A DNA stretch of 64,000 bases from an uncultured bacterium. GTDB lineage: Bacteria > Bipolaricaulota > Bipolaricaulia > UBA7950 > UBA9294. Location: NCBI GenBank assembly GCA_903857865.1, contig CAIOGO010000022.1, forward strand, positions 59,176 to 123,175. Direction: 5' to 3'. The stretch's first letter is position 1. Each line of letters opens with the position of its first letter. A model generated the notes under the pieces. The model searched no databases. It was given only the letters and a program-made list of their open reading frames with translations, and was not told the DNA's origin. Made by a program: the position numbers and the translations under genes. Positions 8,880 to 17,754 of this stretch are shown here, in pieces.

Positions 8880-9398
8880 TCCCTTCTCGCGCGCGAGTCT
8901 CGCCTCGTACGGCAGACAGCCGGTGCTGAGACTCCCAGCAAGGCTGACCAGAGGCTAGCTGAGTCCCTCTGTGATGGGCATGACGCTCGACGGCCGGGGG
9001 TGTGATCTTCGTCACAGTGGGAATCGGAACTGATGGGGGGCTGGGAGGTGACCGGTGTCCTGCCTATCCCGCTAGGGCAGCGGGGCACGCGCTCCCTCCA
9101 TGTCCCTCATGCCCCCCCAGTCCTCGCGCTAAGTTCCTAGATGCAAGCGGCAAGAAGCTCTCGAACAACGTGAAGTTGCCGATGGTCTTGGAGTTCTTGT
9201 GGAGCGACTTGCCTGCGGCGAAGCCCAGTTCCTCGCAGGCTGTGCACAACGCAAGCAGGGCGGCGCCAGGGCCAGAACTGCCTGCACAGAGCTGGAAACA
9301 CAGACATAACGCAGACAGGAACGCGATGACCTGCGACTCTGCGGTTTGTCTGGTCTTGCATCGTTGAGGTACTGTTGCCTTGGTATTGGGGGCAAGAC
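8880..9398. other. 519-bp gap upstream of the exosortase operon
   Basis: I see no convincing gene here: open frames on both strands lack ribosome binding sites and recognisable residues. It holds the probable control region of the exosortase operon, including the CRP-like palindrome at 9001-9016 and a weaker half-match TGTGATGGGCATGACG at 8970-8985. Confidence 0.5.
9001..9016 (-). promoter_or_regulatory. CRP/FNR-family-like operator
   Basis: The sequence reads TGTGA, six bases, TCACA, a perfect match to the CRP half-site pattern. It is centred about 130 bp upstream of the start of the IPTL-CTERM gene. A weaker similar site lies 31 bp closer. No CRP gene is in the window, so the binding protein is inferred. 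Confidence 0.45.
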
Positions 9399-9746
9399 AT
9401 GAAATACAGATCGTCGGTGGTGGCGTTCGCCAAGGCGGTAATGTGTGACGCGGCCCAATATCGCGGGGACGAGATTCGCCAGGTCGTGCGGGGAATTGAC
9501 ATGGATTCGGCTTCGTTCAAGAGCGTGCTGGAGCAGGCGCTATCAGCGCACGACGCGGCATTTGTCAAAGCCGCCAAGTCGATCATCCCAGAGGGTGATT
9601 GGCAGGAGATCATCGACTACGTCTGCAAGTACCGTGACACATACGGGTTCGCTTCTCCGGTTCCCGGCACGAACAAGAACGCCCTCCTCTTGTTCCCGTG
9701 GGTGGCCGCAGTCGCGATATGCGCACTAGACGACATCGGGAGGTAG
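9399..9746 (+). CDS. Hypothetical protein
   Basis: 115 aa, starting MKYRSSVVAF. It is mixed alpha-helical, with charged stretches such as YRGDEIRQVVRGIDMDSASF and a C-terminal hydrophobic patch LLLFPWVAAVAICAL. I do not recognise a family. The start at 9399 lacks a strong ribosome binding site. The next gene begins 3 bp after its stop with a good one, suggesting a two-gene unit. Composition is less GC-biased than the neighbouring housekeeping genes. Confidence 0.45.
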   Translation: MKYRSSVVAFAKAVMCDAAQYRGDEIRQVVRGIDMDSASFKSVLEQALSAHDAAFVKAAKSIIPEGDWQEIIDYVCKYRDTYGFASPVPGTNKNALLLFPWVAAVAICALDDIGR

Positions 9747-9749
9747 AGA

Positions 9750-9986
9750 ATGGGACAGGACGAGGACAAGAAGACAGTCGAAGGACAGCCTCTGGGTACG
9801 GGGCATGCCCACCAGGGAACGCGGCAAGAGAAGATCTTGACTGGCTCGGAAGAGGTCAGGAAGCTAGCAGAGGACTTCGAGTACAGGCCCCCAAGAAACC
9901 TCAGGCCAATCCTCCCAGAAGAGAACGCTACTCAGGCTTCCGCCCATCAAGAAACTCAACAAGAGCCACCTCCGCAGAAGGAGTGA
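9750..9986 (+). CDS. Small hydrophilic hypothetical protein
   Basis: 78 aa, very polar and probably disordered (rich in E, Q, K and P, ending EPPPQKE). A GGGAGG six bases before the ATG and the 3-bp gap from the preceding gene support translation. Its last 59 bp overlap, tail to tail, the DUF6338-like gene on the other strand, which is unusual in this window. No function can be assigned. Confidence 0.4.
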   Translation: MGQDEDKKTVEGQPLGTGHAHQGTRQEKILTGSEEVRKLAEDFEYRPPRNLRPILPEENATQASAHQETQQEPPPQKE

Positions 9987-10560
9987 TGAGAATGCCGGGG
10001 CCATCGTGGGCGCTCTTCACCATGCTGCCTGCGGCGTAGATCGTCACGGGCTCGCCGCCGATCGGACCACGCACAAGATAGATGCTCGTCTGGGTTCCCG
10101 AAGCCGAATAGTACTTCGGGACGCCCATGATTCGGCGGCCGTCCTTCAGGTGAACAAGAGCCCATGCCCCCGCCTCTTCCGCGTGCTGGAACGCATCGAC
10201 CCACGTGTTCACGGTACCCTTCTTGGACCATCTTGACCTGAATAGCAGGGCCTGCCACAGCTTCCGCAACCAAGCCGCTCCCGTGAGAGCGCCAAGCAGG
10301 AGCGCCAGCGCCACGGCCACCGGAATAGTCATGGGGTTGAATGACGTCTTGATCGGGAACGGAGTCATTCCAAGCGGCTGGAGCGCAAGCAGTGCGCAGA
10401 AGATAACTGCATCATAGACGGCCGCCGAGACTAGTAGGCGCTTCACATCTCGTTCTCCCGTCTCCAATAGGGCATCACGGATGAGAACGGCGATTAGGCC
10501 GGGCAGCAAGGCCAGTCCCGCGAGTATGGCCGCAGTTCCAGACAGCTGTAGGTCCCACAA
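9928..10560 (-). CDS. DUF6338-like membrane protein
   Basis: 210 aa. Three hydrophobic helices lie in the first 105 residues (AILAGLALLPGLIAVLI, AVYDAVIFCALLAL, IPVAVALALLLGALTGAAWL). A cytoplasmic C-terminal domain follows, containing WVDAF...WALVHLKDGRRIMGVPKYYS and YLVRGP. This helix-then-beta layout with a W..V.L.DG..I.G signature resembles the DUF6338 family, whose role is not known; they appear in accessory islands. The gene stops inside the convergent small gene and starts 9 bp after the end of purB on the same strand, so it may be cotranscribed. Confidence 0.6.
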   Translation of the reverse strand: MWDLQLSGTAAILAGLALLPGLIAVLIRDALLETGERDVKRLLVSAAVYDAVIFCALLALQPLGMTPFPIKTSFNPMTIPVAVALALLLGALTGAAWLRKLWQALLFRSRWSKKGTVNTWVDAFQHAEEAGAWALVHLKDGRRIMGVPKYYSASGTQTSIYLVRGPIGGEPVTIYAAGSMVKSAHDGPGILITPSAEVALVEFLDGRKPE

Positions 10561-10569
10561 ATTCCCCTC

Positions 10570-11928
10570 CTACGTGGCTAACCACGAACGAGCATCGGCT
10601 ACGACGCGGCGGCAGAGATCGGCCGAGAGACCGACATAGTCCGTTGGTCGCAGCTCGAGCAGGCGACGCTTCGTCTCCTGCGGCACGTCGAGTGACTTGA
10701 GCCAGGCGTGCAGGTCGCCGAGTTGAAGGGCGCGACCTCGAGTGGCCTCGCGAAGCTTCTCGTAGGGATCCTCGAGTCCTACGGCGCGCAAGATCGTCTG
10801 GTACGCCTCGGTCAGCGTCTCCGGCGTGGCGTCGACGCGCTCACGGGCGGCGCGCTCGTCGAGCGAGACGCGGCCAAGGCCCTTGAGAGTCTGCTCCGCT
10901 GCCAAGTACGCGTGCGCTAGGGCGACGCCAATGGTGCGCTTGACGGAGGAGTCGGAGAGGTCGCGCTGCATCCGGGAGTGCGTCAGCTTGTCGGAGAGAG
11001 TGTGGAGTAGCGCGGTGGACACCGTCAGGTTCCCTTCGCTGTTCTCGAAGTGGATCGGGTTCACCTTGTGAGGCATCGTCGACGAGCCGACCTCGCCGGG
11101 AACCGCAGCCTGAACGACATCGCCGTGCGAGATGTACTCCCACATGTCGAGATCGAGGTCGAAGAGAACGCCGTTGATGCGCGAGACCATGCCGAAGTAC
11201 TCGGCGAGCCCGTCGCCGTCGTCGATCTGCGTTGTGCACGGGATGGGGTCCAGGCCCAGCGACTGGACGAACCGTTCCGAGAAGGCGATCCAGTCGTTCT
11301 GCGGGAACGCCGTCGCAAGCGCGGCGTGCGTGCCCGTCGCTCCGGCGAACTTGCCGCGGAAGCGGAAGCGCTCAAGCGCGCGCCCCTGGCGCACGAGGCG
11401 CGCGATGAAGACGGCGAGCTCTTTGCCGAACGTGGTCGGCGACGCGGGTTGCCCGTGAGTGCGGGCCGGGAAGGGCGCATCGGCCCATCGCTCCGCGTAG
11501 GTCGCGAGAAGGTCGATCAGCCGTCGTAGTTGCGGAATCTGCTCGCGATCCCGGTAGCGCGAGAAGAGGCGTCCGTAGGCGAGGTTCGTGACGTCTTCGG
11601 AGGTGAGGCCGAAGTGGATGAGGTTCGGGTGAGCCAGCCCAAGCTTCTCGCGCAAGAAGAGCTCGCAGGCCTTCACGTCGTGCTGGGTCGTCTTCTCGAT
11701 CGTCTTGATGCGCGCGAACTCCTCGTCCGACAGCTGGCCGATTGCGCACTTCACGCGGGCTCTTTCGTCCTTTGACAGCCGCGGCAGGAGCGCGGTCTCG
11801 TCGAGCGCGAGGAGGTAGGAGACTTCCACCTCGCAGCGAGCCTGCATCAGGGCGTGCTCCGAGAAGTACTCGCCGAGGTGGCCCACCACGCCGGCGTACC
11901 GTCCGTCGAGCGGCGAGATCTCATGCAT
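10570..11928 (-). CDS. purB: Adenylosuccinate lyase
   Basis: 452 aa, cytosolic. It splits SAICAR to AICAR plus fumarate and adenylosuccinate to AMP plus fumarate in purine synthesis. The fumarase/aspartase signature SSTMPHKVNPIHFEN is present at about residues 280-295, as are the N-terminal SPLDGRY and the TSEDV and THGQPA loops holding active-site histidines. Size is close to E. coli PurB (456). I chose the ATG at 11928, preceded by GGAGGC. It follows guaB with an 8-bp gap, forming a purine operon. Fumarate released here would feed the fumarase encoded farther along. Confidence 0.95.
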   Translation of the reverse strand: MHEISPLDGRYAGVVGHLGEYFSEHALMQARCEVEVSYLLALDETALLPRLSKDERARVKCAIGQLSDEEFARIKTIEKTTQHDVKACELFLREKLGLAHPNLIHFGLTSEDVTNLAYGRLFSRYRDREQIPQLRRLIDLLATYAERWADAPFPARTHGQPASPTTFGKELAVFIARLVRQGRALERFRFRGKFAGATGTHAALATAFPQNDWIAFSERFVQSLGLDPIPCTTQIDDGDGLAEYFGMVSRINGVLFDLDLDMWEYISHGDVVQAAVPGEVGSSTMPHKVNPIHFENSEGNLTVSTALLHTLSDKLTHSRMQRDLSDSSVKRTIGVALAHAYLAAEQTLKGLGRVSLDERAARERVDATPETLTEAYQTILRAVGLEDPYEKLREATRGRALQLGDLHAWLKSLDVPQETKRRLLELRPTDYVGLSADLCRRVVADARSWLAT

Positions 11929-11936
11929 GGCGCCTC

Positions 11937-13427
11937 CTACGTGCTCCAACTGGAGAGCGAATCGGCCTCGGCGCCGAGCTGCAGAATGTCGTGCACCTTG
12001 CCTTCGCGGATGGAAAGCGCGGACACGAGCTCCAATTCCGCGCTTGCATGCAACTCGGCGATCGTCGCGCAGCCGCACGACGCCACCGCCGCCTTCACCT
12101 TGCTAACGAGAAGGGCCACGTTCTCGTGCAGCTTCCCGGCGTACTCGACGAACCCCTCCACGCCCTCCACGAAGGCGGCCTGCCGGTAGCGAGCCGGACT
12201 CCACTCGCGCGCCCGTGCCGATCCTTCGCCCCAGTAGGGCTTCATCACGCGATCGTTGATCCGCACGGTCTCCGTTGGCGATTCCTCCATGCGTGCGAAG
12301 AAGCGGCCCATCATCACGGCGTCCGCACCTAGGGCGAGGGCGATGATGACGTCCTTCGAGTTCACGATGCCTCCGTCGGCAATGACAGGAACATGGATCC
12401 CGGTTCGCGCGCGGTGGCGATCCCGCGCTTCGACGACCTTCATCACCGCGGTGGCGAGGCCGCGTCCGGTGCCCTTCTGCTCCTGGGTAATGCAGATCGA
12501 CCCTCCGCCCATGCCCACTTTGACCGCTCCTGCGCCGGACGCGACGAGGTAGTCGAATCCTTCGCCGGTGATCACGTTCCCGCCAACGACGGGAAGGCTT
12601 GGAACACGGCGGCGAATCCATTCGATCGTTTCGCGCTGGAAGACGGAGTGTCCGTCCGAGGAGTCGATGACCAAGACGTCGACTCCTGCCTCGACGAGCG
12701 CCGGGACTCGTTCGTGGTAGTCGTGGGTGTTGATCGCGGCCACGGCGAGGAGCCGTTTCCTTTCGTCGACGACCTGGTCGGGGTTGTCGAGGTGGTCCTC
12801 GATGTCCTTGCGGAAGACGAGCGACAAGAGCCGGTCCTCGGGATCCACGATCGGGAGCACGGAGCGGTGGCCTTCGATGAGGAGCTCGTTCGCTTCCCCG
12901 AGATCGGTGATCCCGACGCCGACATCGAGCTGCGCGCGTGGAACCATCCGCTCCTTGGCCGGGACGTCGGCATGAATGCGCGCGTCGTAGTCCCGGCGAG
13001 TGATCAAGCCGAGAAGACGGCCATCATCGTCGACGACGGGGAACGTCGAGAATCCCTCCTGGCGCCGCAGAGCGTCGACCTCGCACAGCAGCGTCTCCGG
13101 ACGGATGGTTCGCGGCTCGACGAAGCCCGCCTTGTGGGCCTTGATCTTCGCCGCCATGGCGGCCTCGTCCTCTATCGCTTGCGAGCAGAAGATGACGGCC
13201 GCGCCTCCCAGCTTGGCCAACTCGATGCCCATCCGCGGACCGGACACCGACTGCATGGCCGCCGCAAGGACCGGCGTCTTGAGGAGGACGGCGCTGCCGT
13301 CCGGGCGAAGAACGAGCGGGCTGGCCAGTGTGACCCTGTCGATGGAGGTTTCGCTCGTTGTGAGGCCCGGCAGGAGCCGGAACTCGGTCAACGTTCTTGA
13401 GGGTTCCATGTGTACGCGACGTGCCAT
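11937..13427 (-). CDS. guaB: IMP dehydrogenase
   Basis: 496 aa. It oxidises IMP to XMP with NAD+, the first committed step to GMP. A TIM barrel is interrupted by a CBS pair at about residues 108-225. The catalytic cysteine is Cys312 in GGGSICITQE. The flap region reads KPYWGEGSARAREW, the longer variant seen in clostridial-type enzymes rather than the E. coli form. GGGAGG lies six bases before the ATG. GMP reductase, a close relative, lacks the CBS pair, which favours the dehydrogenase. It lies 160 bp downstream of the hydrogenase operon and is followed at once by purB. Confidence 0.92.
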   Translation of the reverse strand: MARRVHMEPSRTLTEFRLLPGLTTSETSIDRVTLASPLVLRPDGSAVLLKTPVLAAAMQSVSGPRMGIELAKLGGAAVIFCSQAIEDEAAMAAKIKAHKAGFVEPRTIRPETLLCEVDALRRQEGFSTFPVVDDDGRLLGLITRRDYDARIHADVPAKERMVPRAQLDVGVGITDLGEANELLIEGHRSVLPIVDPEDRLLSLVFRKDIEDHLDNPDQVVDERKRLLAVAAINTHDYHERVPALVEAGVDVLVIDSSDGHSVFQRETIEWIRRRVPSLPVVGGNVITGEGFDYLVASGAGAVKVGMGGGSICITQEQKGTGRGLATAVMKVVEARDRHRARTGIHVPVIADGGIVNSKDVIIALALGADAVMMGRFFARMEESPTETVRINDRVMKPYWGEGSARAREWSPARYRQAAFVEGVEGFVEYAGKLHENVALLVSKVKAAVASCGCATIAELHASAELELVSALSIREGKVHDILQLGAEADSLSSWST

Positions 13428-13587
13428 CGTGCCTCCCGGGTCTTCCGCCTTCCTTTGTACTCAGGGGGAGTCTGCGCTGCAAGAACCGGACCCTCGATGG
13501 GCCGCGCGTCGCCGCGAGAAGGAGAACGCGGCTGGTGCAGTCGGCGAAAGGAATCTCTCGTCGCCGCGGCCGGCCGCGCGGATGAGC

Positions 13588-14877
13588 CTACGCTCCAGCG
13601 CCGCAGGGTTTCGCCATGCGGGCCTCGAACTCCTCGCGGAACGAGTCCACGGCCGTCTGAATGGGAAGAATCGGCGACTGGCCGAGCGGGCAGAGAGATG
13701 TCGCTTGCATCGTCCTCGCCACCTCAACGAGTCGCTCGAGATCGTCGGCGGTTGCCGCGCCGCTCCGGATCCGCTCCGACAGAGTGACCAGAACCGAGGC
13801 ACCCACTCGACAGGGAACGCACTGCCCGCACGACTCATGGCGGAAGAATCGCAGAATTCCGTGCAGGAGCTCGACGACGGATGCATCCTCGTCGAGCACA
13901 AGGATGGCTCCGGATCCAAGCACCCCGCCGCGCTCTTTGGCACCGTCGAAGTCCATCGGCATCTCGAGGGCGCCGGGTCCAACGATCGCTCCGGCCGCGC
14001 CTCCGAGCAGAGCAGCCTTGAACCGCTTCCCAGCACGGATCCCGCCTCCGAATGCCTCAATGAGCGTGCGGAGAGGGGTCCCCATCTCCACTTCCACTGC
14101 CTTCGGAGTCTCAACGTCTCCCAGGATCTGGAACACCTTGGTCCCGGGGCTCGAGGCCGTCCCGAAGCCGCGGAACCAGTCCGCGCCACGCGCGATGATG
14201 GCGGGCACGTTGGCCAGGGTCTCGACGTTGTTCACCACGGTCGGCTTCTTCCACAGGCCGACCGAGCCCGGATACGGCGGCTTGAGGCGCGGATAGCCGC
14301 GCTTGCCCTCGATGGATTCGATGAGCGACGTTTCTTCGCCGCAGACGTAGGCGCCGGCGCCCTTCTTGACTTCGATGTCAAACGCGAAGCTGGAGCCGAG
14401 AACGGCGTCCCCAAGATACCCGCCAGCGCGGGCATCGTCGATCGCCTTCTGGATCCGGCGGATGGAGAGGCTGTACTCGCCGCGGATGTACACGTAGCCC
14501 TTGGAGGCTCCGACGGCGTACCCGGCCAGCATCATGCCCTCTAGGAGCTTGTGCGGATCCCCTTCGAGGATAAGTCGATCCTTGAAGGTTCCCGGCTCGC
14601 CCTCGTCTGCGTTGCAGACGATGTACTTGACATCGCCCGGCGCGGTGAACGACCACTTCACGCCGGTCGGAAAGCCGGCGCCGCCGCGCCCGCGCAGTCC
14701 CGAGCGTTTGATCTCGGCGGTGATCTCGGCGGACGGCCGCTTCTCGCGGACAACCTGGGTGACGGCCTTGTACGCGCCGGCCTTCACGGCCTCGCTCAGG
14801 CTTTCCGGATCGATCCGGCCGCAGTTCTCAAGCACGATCCGCGTCTCTTTCGCGGGGGCGCGGCTACCTGGTTGCAT
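13588..14877 (-). CDS. hoxF: NAD-reducing hydrogenase diaphorase subunit HoxF (NuoF-like)
   Basis: 429 aa. It binds NAD(H), FMN and a 4Fe-4S cluster and passes electrons between NAD and the Fe-S chain. Visible motifs are GLRGRGGAGFPTGVKW (NAD/FMN site, about residues 60-76), CNADEGEPGTFKDR (about 92-105), GAGAYVCGEETSLIESIEG (about 175-193) and the cluster ligands ESCGQCVPCR with SLCPLG. Unlike many HoxF proteins, the NuoE-type domain is not fused but encoded by the gene before it, with a 14-bp overlap. It is the last gene of the hydrogenase operon. By sequence alone it could be NuoF of complex I; the adjacent HoxY and HoxH decide. Confidence 0.9.
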   Translation of the reverse strand: MQPGSRAPAKETRIVLENCGRIDPESLSEAVKAGAYKAVTQVVREKRPSAEITAEIKRSGLRGRGGAGFPTGVKWSFTAPGDVKYIVCNADEGEPGTFKDRLILEGDPHKLLEGMMLAGYAVGASKGYVYIRGEYSLSIRRIQKAIDDARAGGYLGDAVLGSSFAFDIEVKKGAGAYVCGEETSLIESIEGKRGYPRLKPPYPGSVGLWKKPTVVNNVETLANVPAIIARGADWFRGFGTASSPGTKVFQILGDVETPKAVEVEMGTPLRTLIEAFGGGIRAGKRFKAALLGGAAGAIVGPGALEMPMDFDGAKERGGVLGSGAILVLDEDASVVELLHGILRFFRHESCGQCVPCRVGASVLVTLSERIRSGAATADDLERLVEVARTMQATSLCPLGQSPILPIQTAVDSFREEFEARMAKPCGAGA

Positions 14878-15325
14878 CGCTCCTCCTCACCTCGGCGATC
14901 ACGCTCAGCACCTTCTCCTTCGTCAGGGCTCCATAGATCCTGTCGTCCACCATCATCGCCGGTCCCTCCGCGCAGGCGCCGAGGCAGCTCGTGGTCTCCA
15001 GCGTGAACGCGCCGTCGGGCGCCGTCTCGCCGACCGCGACGCCGAGATCCTCAGCGAGGATGTCGAGAAGAGTCTCGCCTCCCAAGAGTTGGCATGGCGG
15101 AGACTCGCACAGGCGGATGATGTGCCGGCCGCGCGGCATTCGGCTGTACATCGTGTAGAACGTCGCCGTGCTCACGACCTCCGACAGCGGAGCGCCAAGG
15201 TACTCGGCCGCCGCCTGCAGCGCCTCGTCCGACAGGTGGTGCTGCGGATCCGCGTCTTGGATCGCGTGCAGGATGTCCAAGAGGGACTCCATCGACCGGG
15301 GAAACTTCCGCAAGAGCTCGTTCAC
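14864..15325 (-). CDS. hoxE: NAD-reducing hydrogenase subunit HoxE (NuoE-like)
   Basis: 153 aa, thioredoxin-fold 2Fe-2S protein. Ligand pairs are C-x4-C in CESPPCQLLGG and C-x3-C in TTSCLGACAEGPAMM. TFYTMYSRMPRGRHIIRLC is typical of the NuoE/HoxE family. It starts with ATG inside the end of hoxW (ATGA overlap at 15322-15325) and overlaps hoxF. Transfers electrons with HoxF in the diaphorase half of the enzyme. Confidence 0.9.
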   Translation of the reverse strand: MNELLRKFPRSMESLLDILHAIQDADPQHHLSDEALQAAAEYLGAPLSEVVSTATFYTMYSRMPRGRHIIRLCESPPCQLLGGETLLDILAEDLGVAVGETAPDGAFTLETTSCLGACAEGPAMMVDDRIYGALTKEKVLSVIAEVRRSDATR

Positions 15326-15777
15326 GCATCCTCCTCAAGCACACCACCATGCGGTGCTGAACAGCCGAGCCAGCGGAGCGCCATCCGGCGCGCCTCGGGT
15401 ACCGCGCACTCGGCCTCCGGGCTGAGAGATTCGCCGAACGGAAACGCTCGTGCCGGCACCGTGAGCAGCCACCCCTCGGGCGCCCGGCCGTGGACCAGCC
15501 TCGTCCATTGCAGGAGCGCCTCGGGCGACAGCGCGTGCCCAAGAAGCGCGGCCTCCGCCGCGGGCTCAAGCGGGGACAACCGGACCGTGTCGTCCGTGGC
15601 GTGCGCGTCGATGAAGAGCACGCGTTCAGCGTCGCGCAATCGATCCGCAAGCTCCGGGGTCAATTGATGGACCGCGATGGTCTCCGCGTCCGGCCGCGGC
15701 GGAAGAGCCCCGACGACGCGGATTCCTACGCCGTCGTCGCCTCGCAACTCGTTTCCGATGCCCACGATGAGGTCCAT
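15322..15777 (-). CDS. hoxW: Hydrogenase maturation endopeptidase (HoxW/HycI type)
   Basis: 151 aa. It begins with the family signature IVGIGNELRGDDGVGIRVV. The conserved Glu and Asp that contact nickel are in NELRGDD, and the second metal aspartate is in VLFIDAHA. Such proteases remove the C-terminal tail of the NiFe large subunit once nickel is inserted. Here it lies 4 bp after hoxH and overlaps hoxE, placing maturation inside the structural operon. HoxH has an uncleaved tail, as expected. No hyp genes for metal-centre assembly are in the window. Confidence 0.88.
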   Translation of the reverse strand: MDLIVGIGNELRGDDGVGIRVVGALPPRPDAETIAVHQLTPELADRLRDAERVLFIDAHATDDTVRLSPLEPAAEAALLGHALSPEALLQWTRLVHGRAPEGWLLTVPARAFPFGESLSPEAECAVPEARRMALRWLGCSAPHGGVLEEDA

Positions 15778-15781
15778 GTCT

Positions 15782-17200
15782 CTAGTCCCGCGAGAGCGTC
15801 GCCTCCACTTCGCCCTGCGCGTTCACGATCTCGACGCGCAGCGGCATCCGCCCCACCGCGTGGACCGAGCAGGACAGGCAGGGGTCGTAGGCGCGGATCC
15901 CGCCCTCGATGCGGTTGAGGATTCCCTCGCTTACCTTCCCCTTCTTGATGTAGATCTTGGCGATCTCCCGGATCGCGCGGTTCATCGCCAGATTGTTGTG
16001 ACCGGTCGACACGATGAGGTTCAGCTTCTCGATGATGCCGTTCTGGTCGACCCAGTAGTGGTGAATGAGGGTCCCACGCGGCGCCTCATGGACTCCGACG
16101 CCCTCGCGAGCGTTCACGCCCGCCTCGGCGCGGATCGCCGGGGAGGTGATACGGTCGTCTGCCAGGAGTTCGGCCATCTCCTCGATCGCGGCGAGGATCT
16201 CGATCAGGCGCGCGTAGTGGTAGTCGAACACGCGCCCCGACCGGCCGCCCGATTGCGCGCGGAACTCCTCGAGCTCGGCCTGGGCGAGAGGTGTATCGAA
16301 TCGGTCGCAGGCGTTGATGCGCCCGAGAGGTCCGACGCGGTACATGCCTTCCGGGTACCCCATCGGTTGGTAGTAGGGGAACTTGAGGTAGGTCCAGGGC
16401 TCCGACGCTTCCTGGATAATCTCCGCGTACTGAGCCGGGTTGTGCTCGCGAACGACCCGCCCCTTGGCGTCGACGATGCGCAACACGCCCTCGTAGTGCT
16501 CCCAGGCGCCATCCTGACGCACGAGTCCCATGTAGAGGCTCGGGTAGTCGCCGAGCACGTCGCGTTCCTTCGTATCTCCGAATGCGGACTTGAACAGGGC
16601 CAGCGTCTCCTGGATCGTGGTCCGGGCCTCGGGCAGCCTTTCGGTCATCCAGGCGCGGTCTTCCTGCGACAGCGCTTGGTTTACGCCGCCCGGCACGGCC
16701 CACGCGGGATGGATGCGCTTCCCGCCAAGGCGGTCGATGGCCTCTTGGCCGAACGCGCGCAGGCGGATTCCCTTCCGCGCGAGGTCCGGGCGCGCGGCGA
16801 TGAGCCCGACGACGTTGCGCGTTGCCGGATCGCAGTCCCACCCGAGGAGGAAGTCCGGCGCCGAGAGGTAGAAGAAGCTGAGGGCGTGGGACTGTACGAG
16901 CTGAGCGAGGTTCATCAGGCGTCGTAGGAGTTGGGCCGTCTCCGGAATCCTGACCGCCAGAATCGCGTCGCAGGCCTTCGCCGATGCCAGGATGTGGCTG
17001 ACTGGGCAAATGCCGCAGATCCTCGCGGTGAGGCCAGGCATCTCCCACATCGTGCGGCCAACGCAGAACTGCTCGAACCCGCGGAGCTCCGTGACGTGGA
17101 ACTGCGCGTCGCGGACATCGCCCGCCGAATCCAGGAACACGGTGATCTTGCCGTGACCCTCGATGCGCGTCACCGGTTCAATGTGAATCTGCCTTTCCAT
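15782..17200 (-). CDS. hoxH: NiFe hydrogenase large subunit
   Basis: 472 aa, carries the NiFe active site. The N-terminal ligand motif is RICGIC (Cys62, Cys65) followed by PVSH, and the C-terminal motif is DPCLSCSVH (Cys441, Cys444, His447). About 25 residues after that histidine should be removed by HoxW. I chose the ATG at 17200 (AGGA upstream; [17 protein letters not shown] is the usual start); 38 more in-frame codons upstream overlap hoxY and look unrelated. With a short HoxY and a diaphorase module this fits the group 3d bidirectional enzymes, which link H2 to NAD in the cytoplasm. Confidence 0.93.
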   Translation of the reverse strand: MERQIHIEPVTRIEGHGKITVFLDSAGDVRDAQFHVTELRGFEQFCVGRTMWEMPGLTARICGICPVSHILASAKACDAILAVRIPETAQLLRRLMNLAQLVQSHALSFFYLSAPDFLLGWDCDPATRNVVGLIAARPDLARKGIRLRAFGQEAIDRLGGKRIHPAWAVPGGVNQALSQEDRAWMTERLPEARTTIQETLALFKSAFGDTKERDVLGDYPSLYMGLVRQDGAWEHYEGVLRIVDAKGRVVREHNPAQYAEIIQEASEPWTYLKFPYYQPMGYPEGMYRVGPLGRINACDRFDTPLAQAELEEFRAQSGGRSGRVFDYHYARLIEILAAIEEMAELLADDRITSPAIRAEAGVNAREGVGVHEAPRGTLIHHYWVDQNGIIEKLNLIVSTGHNNLAMNRAIREIAKIYIKKGKVSEGILNRIEGGIRAYDPCLSCSVHAVGRMPLRVEIVNAQGEVEATLSRD

Positions 17201-17217
17201 CGTTCCTGTCCTTCTGG

Positions 17218-17754
17218 CTATCCGAACTTGAGGTCGGAGCCGACGAGCTCCGGGGTTTCTCCGTCGAGCAGCGCGAGAATCACCTTGGCGATCAGCCCGG
17301 CTGGCGGCGGACACCCATGCACGAAGAAGTCCACGGGAATCACCTCAGCGAGCGGCGAAACGCGCCCGAGCAGCCGCGGAACCACGTCGAACGGCAGGGC
17401 GCCGTTGGACGTTGCCGGCGAGCCATAGATCGCTTGGATCATCTGGTTGGAGTCGAAGCCGTTGCGCAGCGCCGGCACGTTGCCCGTGACCGCGCAGTCC
17501 CCCAACGCTACGATGATCTTCGACTTCTCGCGCGCCGTGCGCACGAGGTGCAGGTGCTCCTCGTTTGCGACGGCGCCCTCGATCAACGTCACGTCGACAC
17601 CATCCTCGGGAAACGCTTTGAGATCCGTCAACGGGCTGTTGCGGAGGTCGATGCGCGCCGCGAGGTCGATCAGCGTCTCGTCGATATCAAGGAGCGACAT
17701 GTGACAGCCGGCGCACCCGCTGAACCACATCGTCGCGACTCGAACCTTAGCCAT
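17218..17754 (-). CDS. hoxY: NiFe hydrogenase small subunit
   Basis: 178 aa, short as in soluble group 3 enzymes, with only the proximal 4Fe-4S cluster. Ligands are in [29 protein letters not shown] and VHGCPPPAG. There is no Tat signal or membrane anchor, so it is cytoplasmic. Its start overlaps the end of hoxU by 8 bp, and hoxH starts 18 bp after its stop. Carries electrons between the NiFe site and HoxU. Confidence 0.92.
   Translation of the reverse strand: MAKVRVATMWFSGCAGCHMSLLDIDETLIDLAARIDLRNSPLTDLKAFPEDGVDVTLIEGAVANEEHLHLVRTAREKSKIIVALGDCAVTGNVPALRNGFDSNQMIQAIYGSPATSNGALPFDVVPRLLGRVSPLAEVIPVDFFVHGCPPPAGLIAKVILALLDGETPELVGSDLKFG

Noticed and set aside
9002-9367. 121-codon frame and opposing minus-strand frames in the gap
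   Set aside because: No ribosome binding site, no recognised residues, and the CRP-like palindrome lies at its start.
13000-14544. 514-codon open frame on the plus strand
   Set aside because: It lies opposite guaB and hoxF, both of which have clear catalytic motifs. The translation is low-complexity and Arg/Ser-rich, as expected for an antisense frame in GC-rich DNA.
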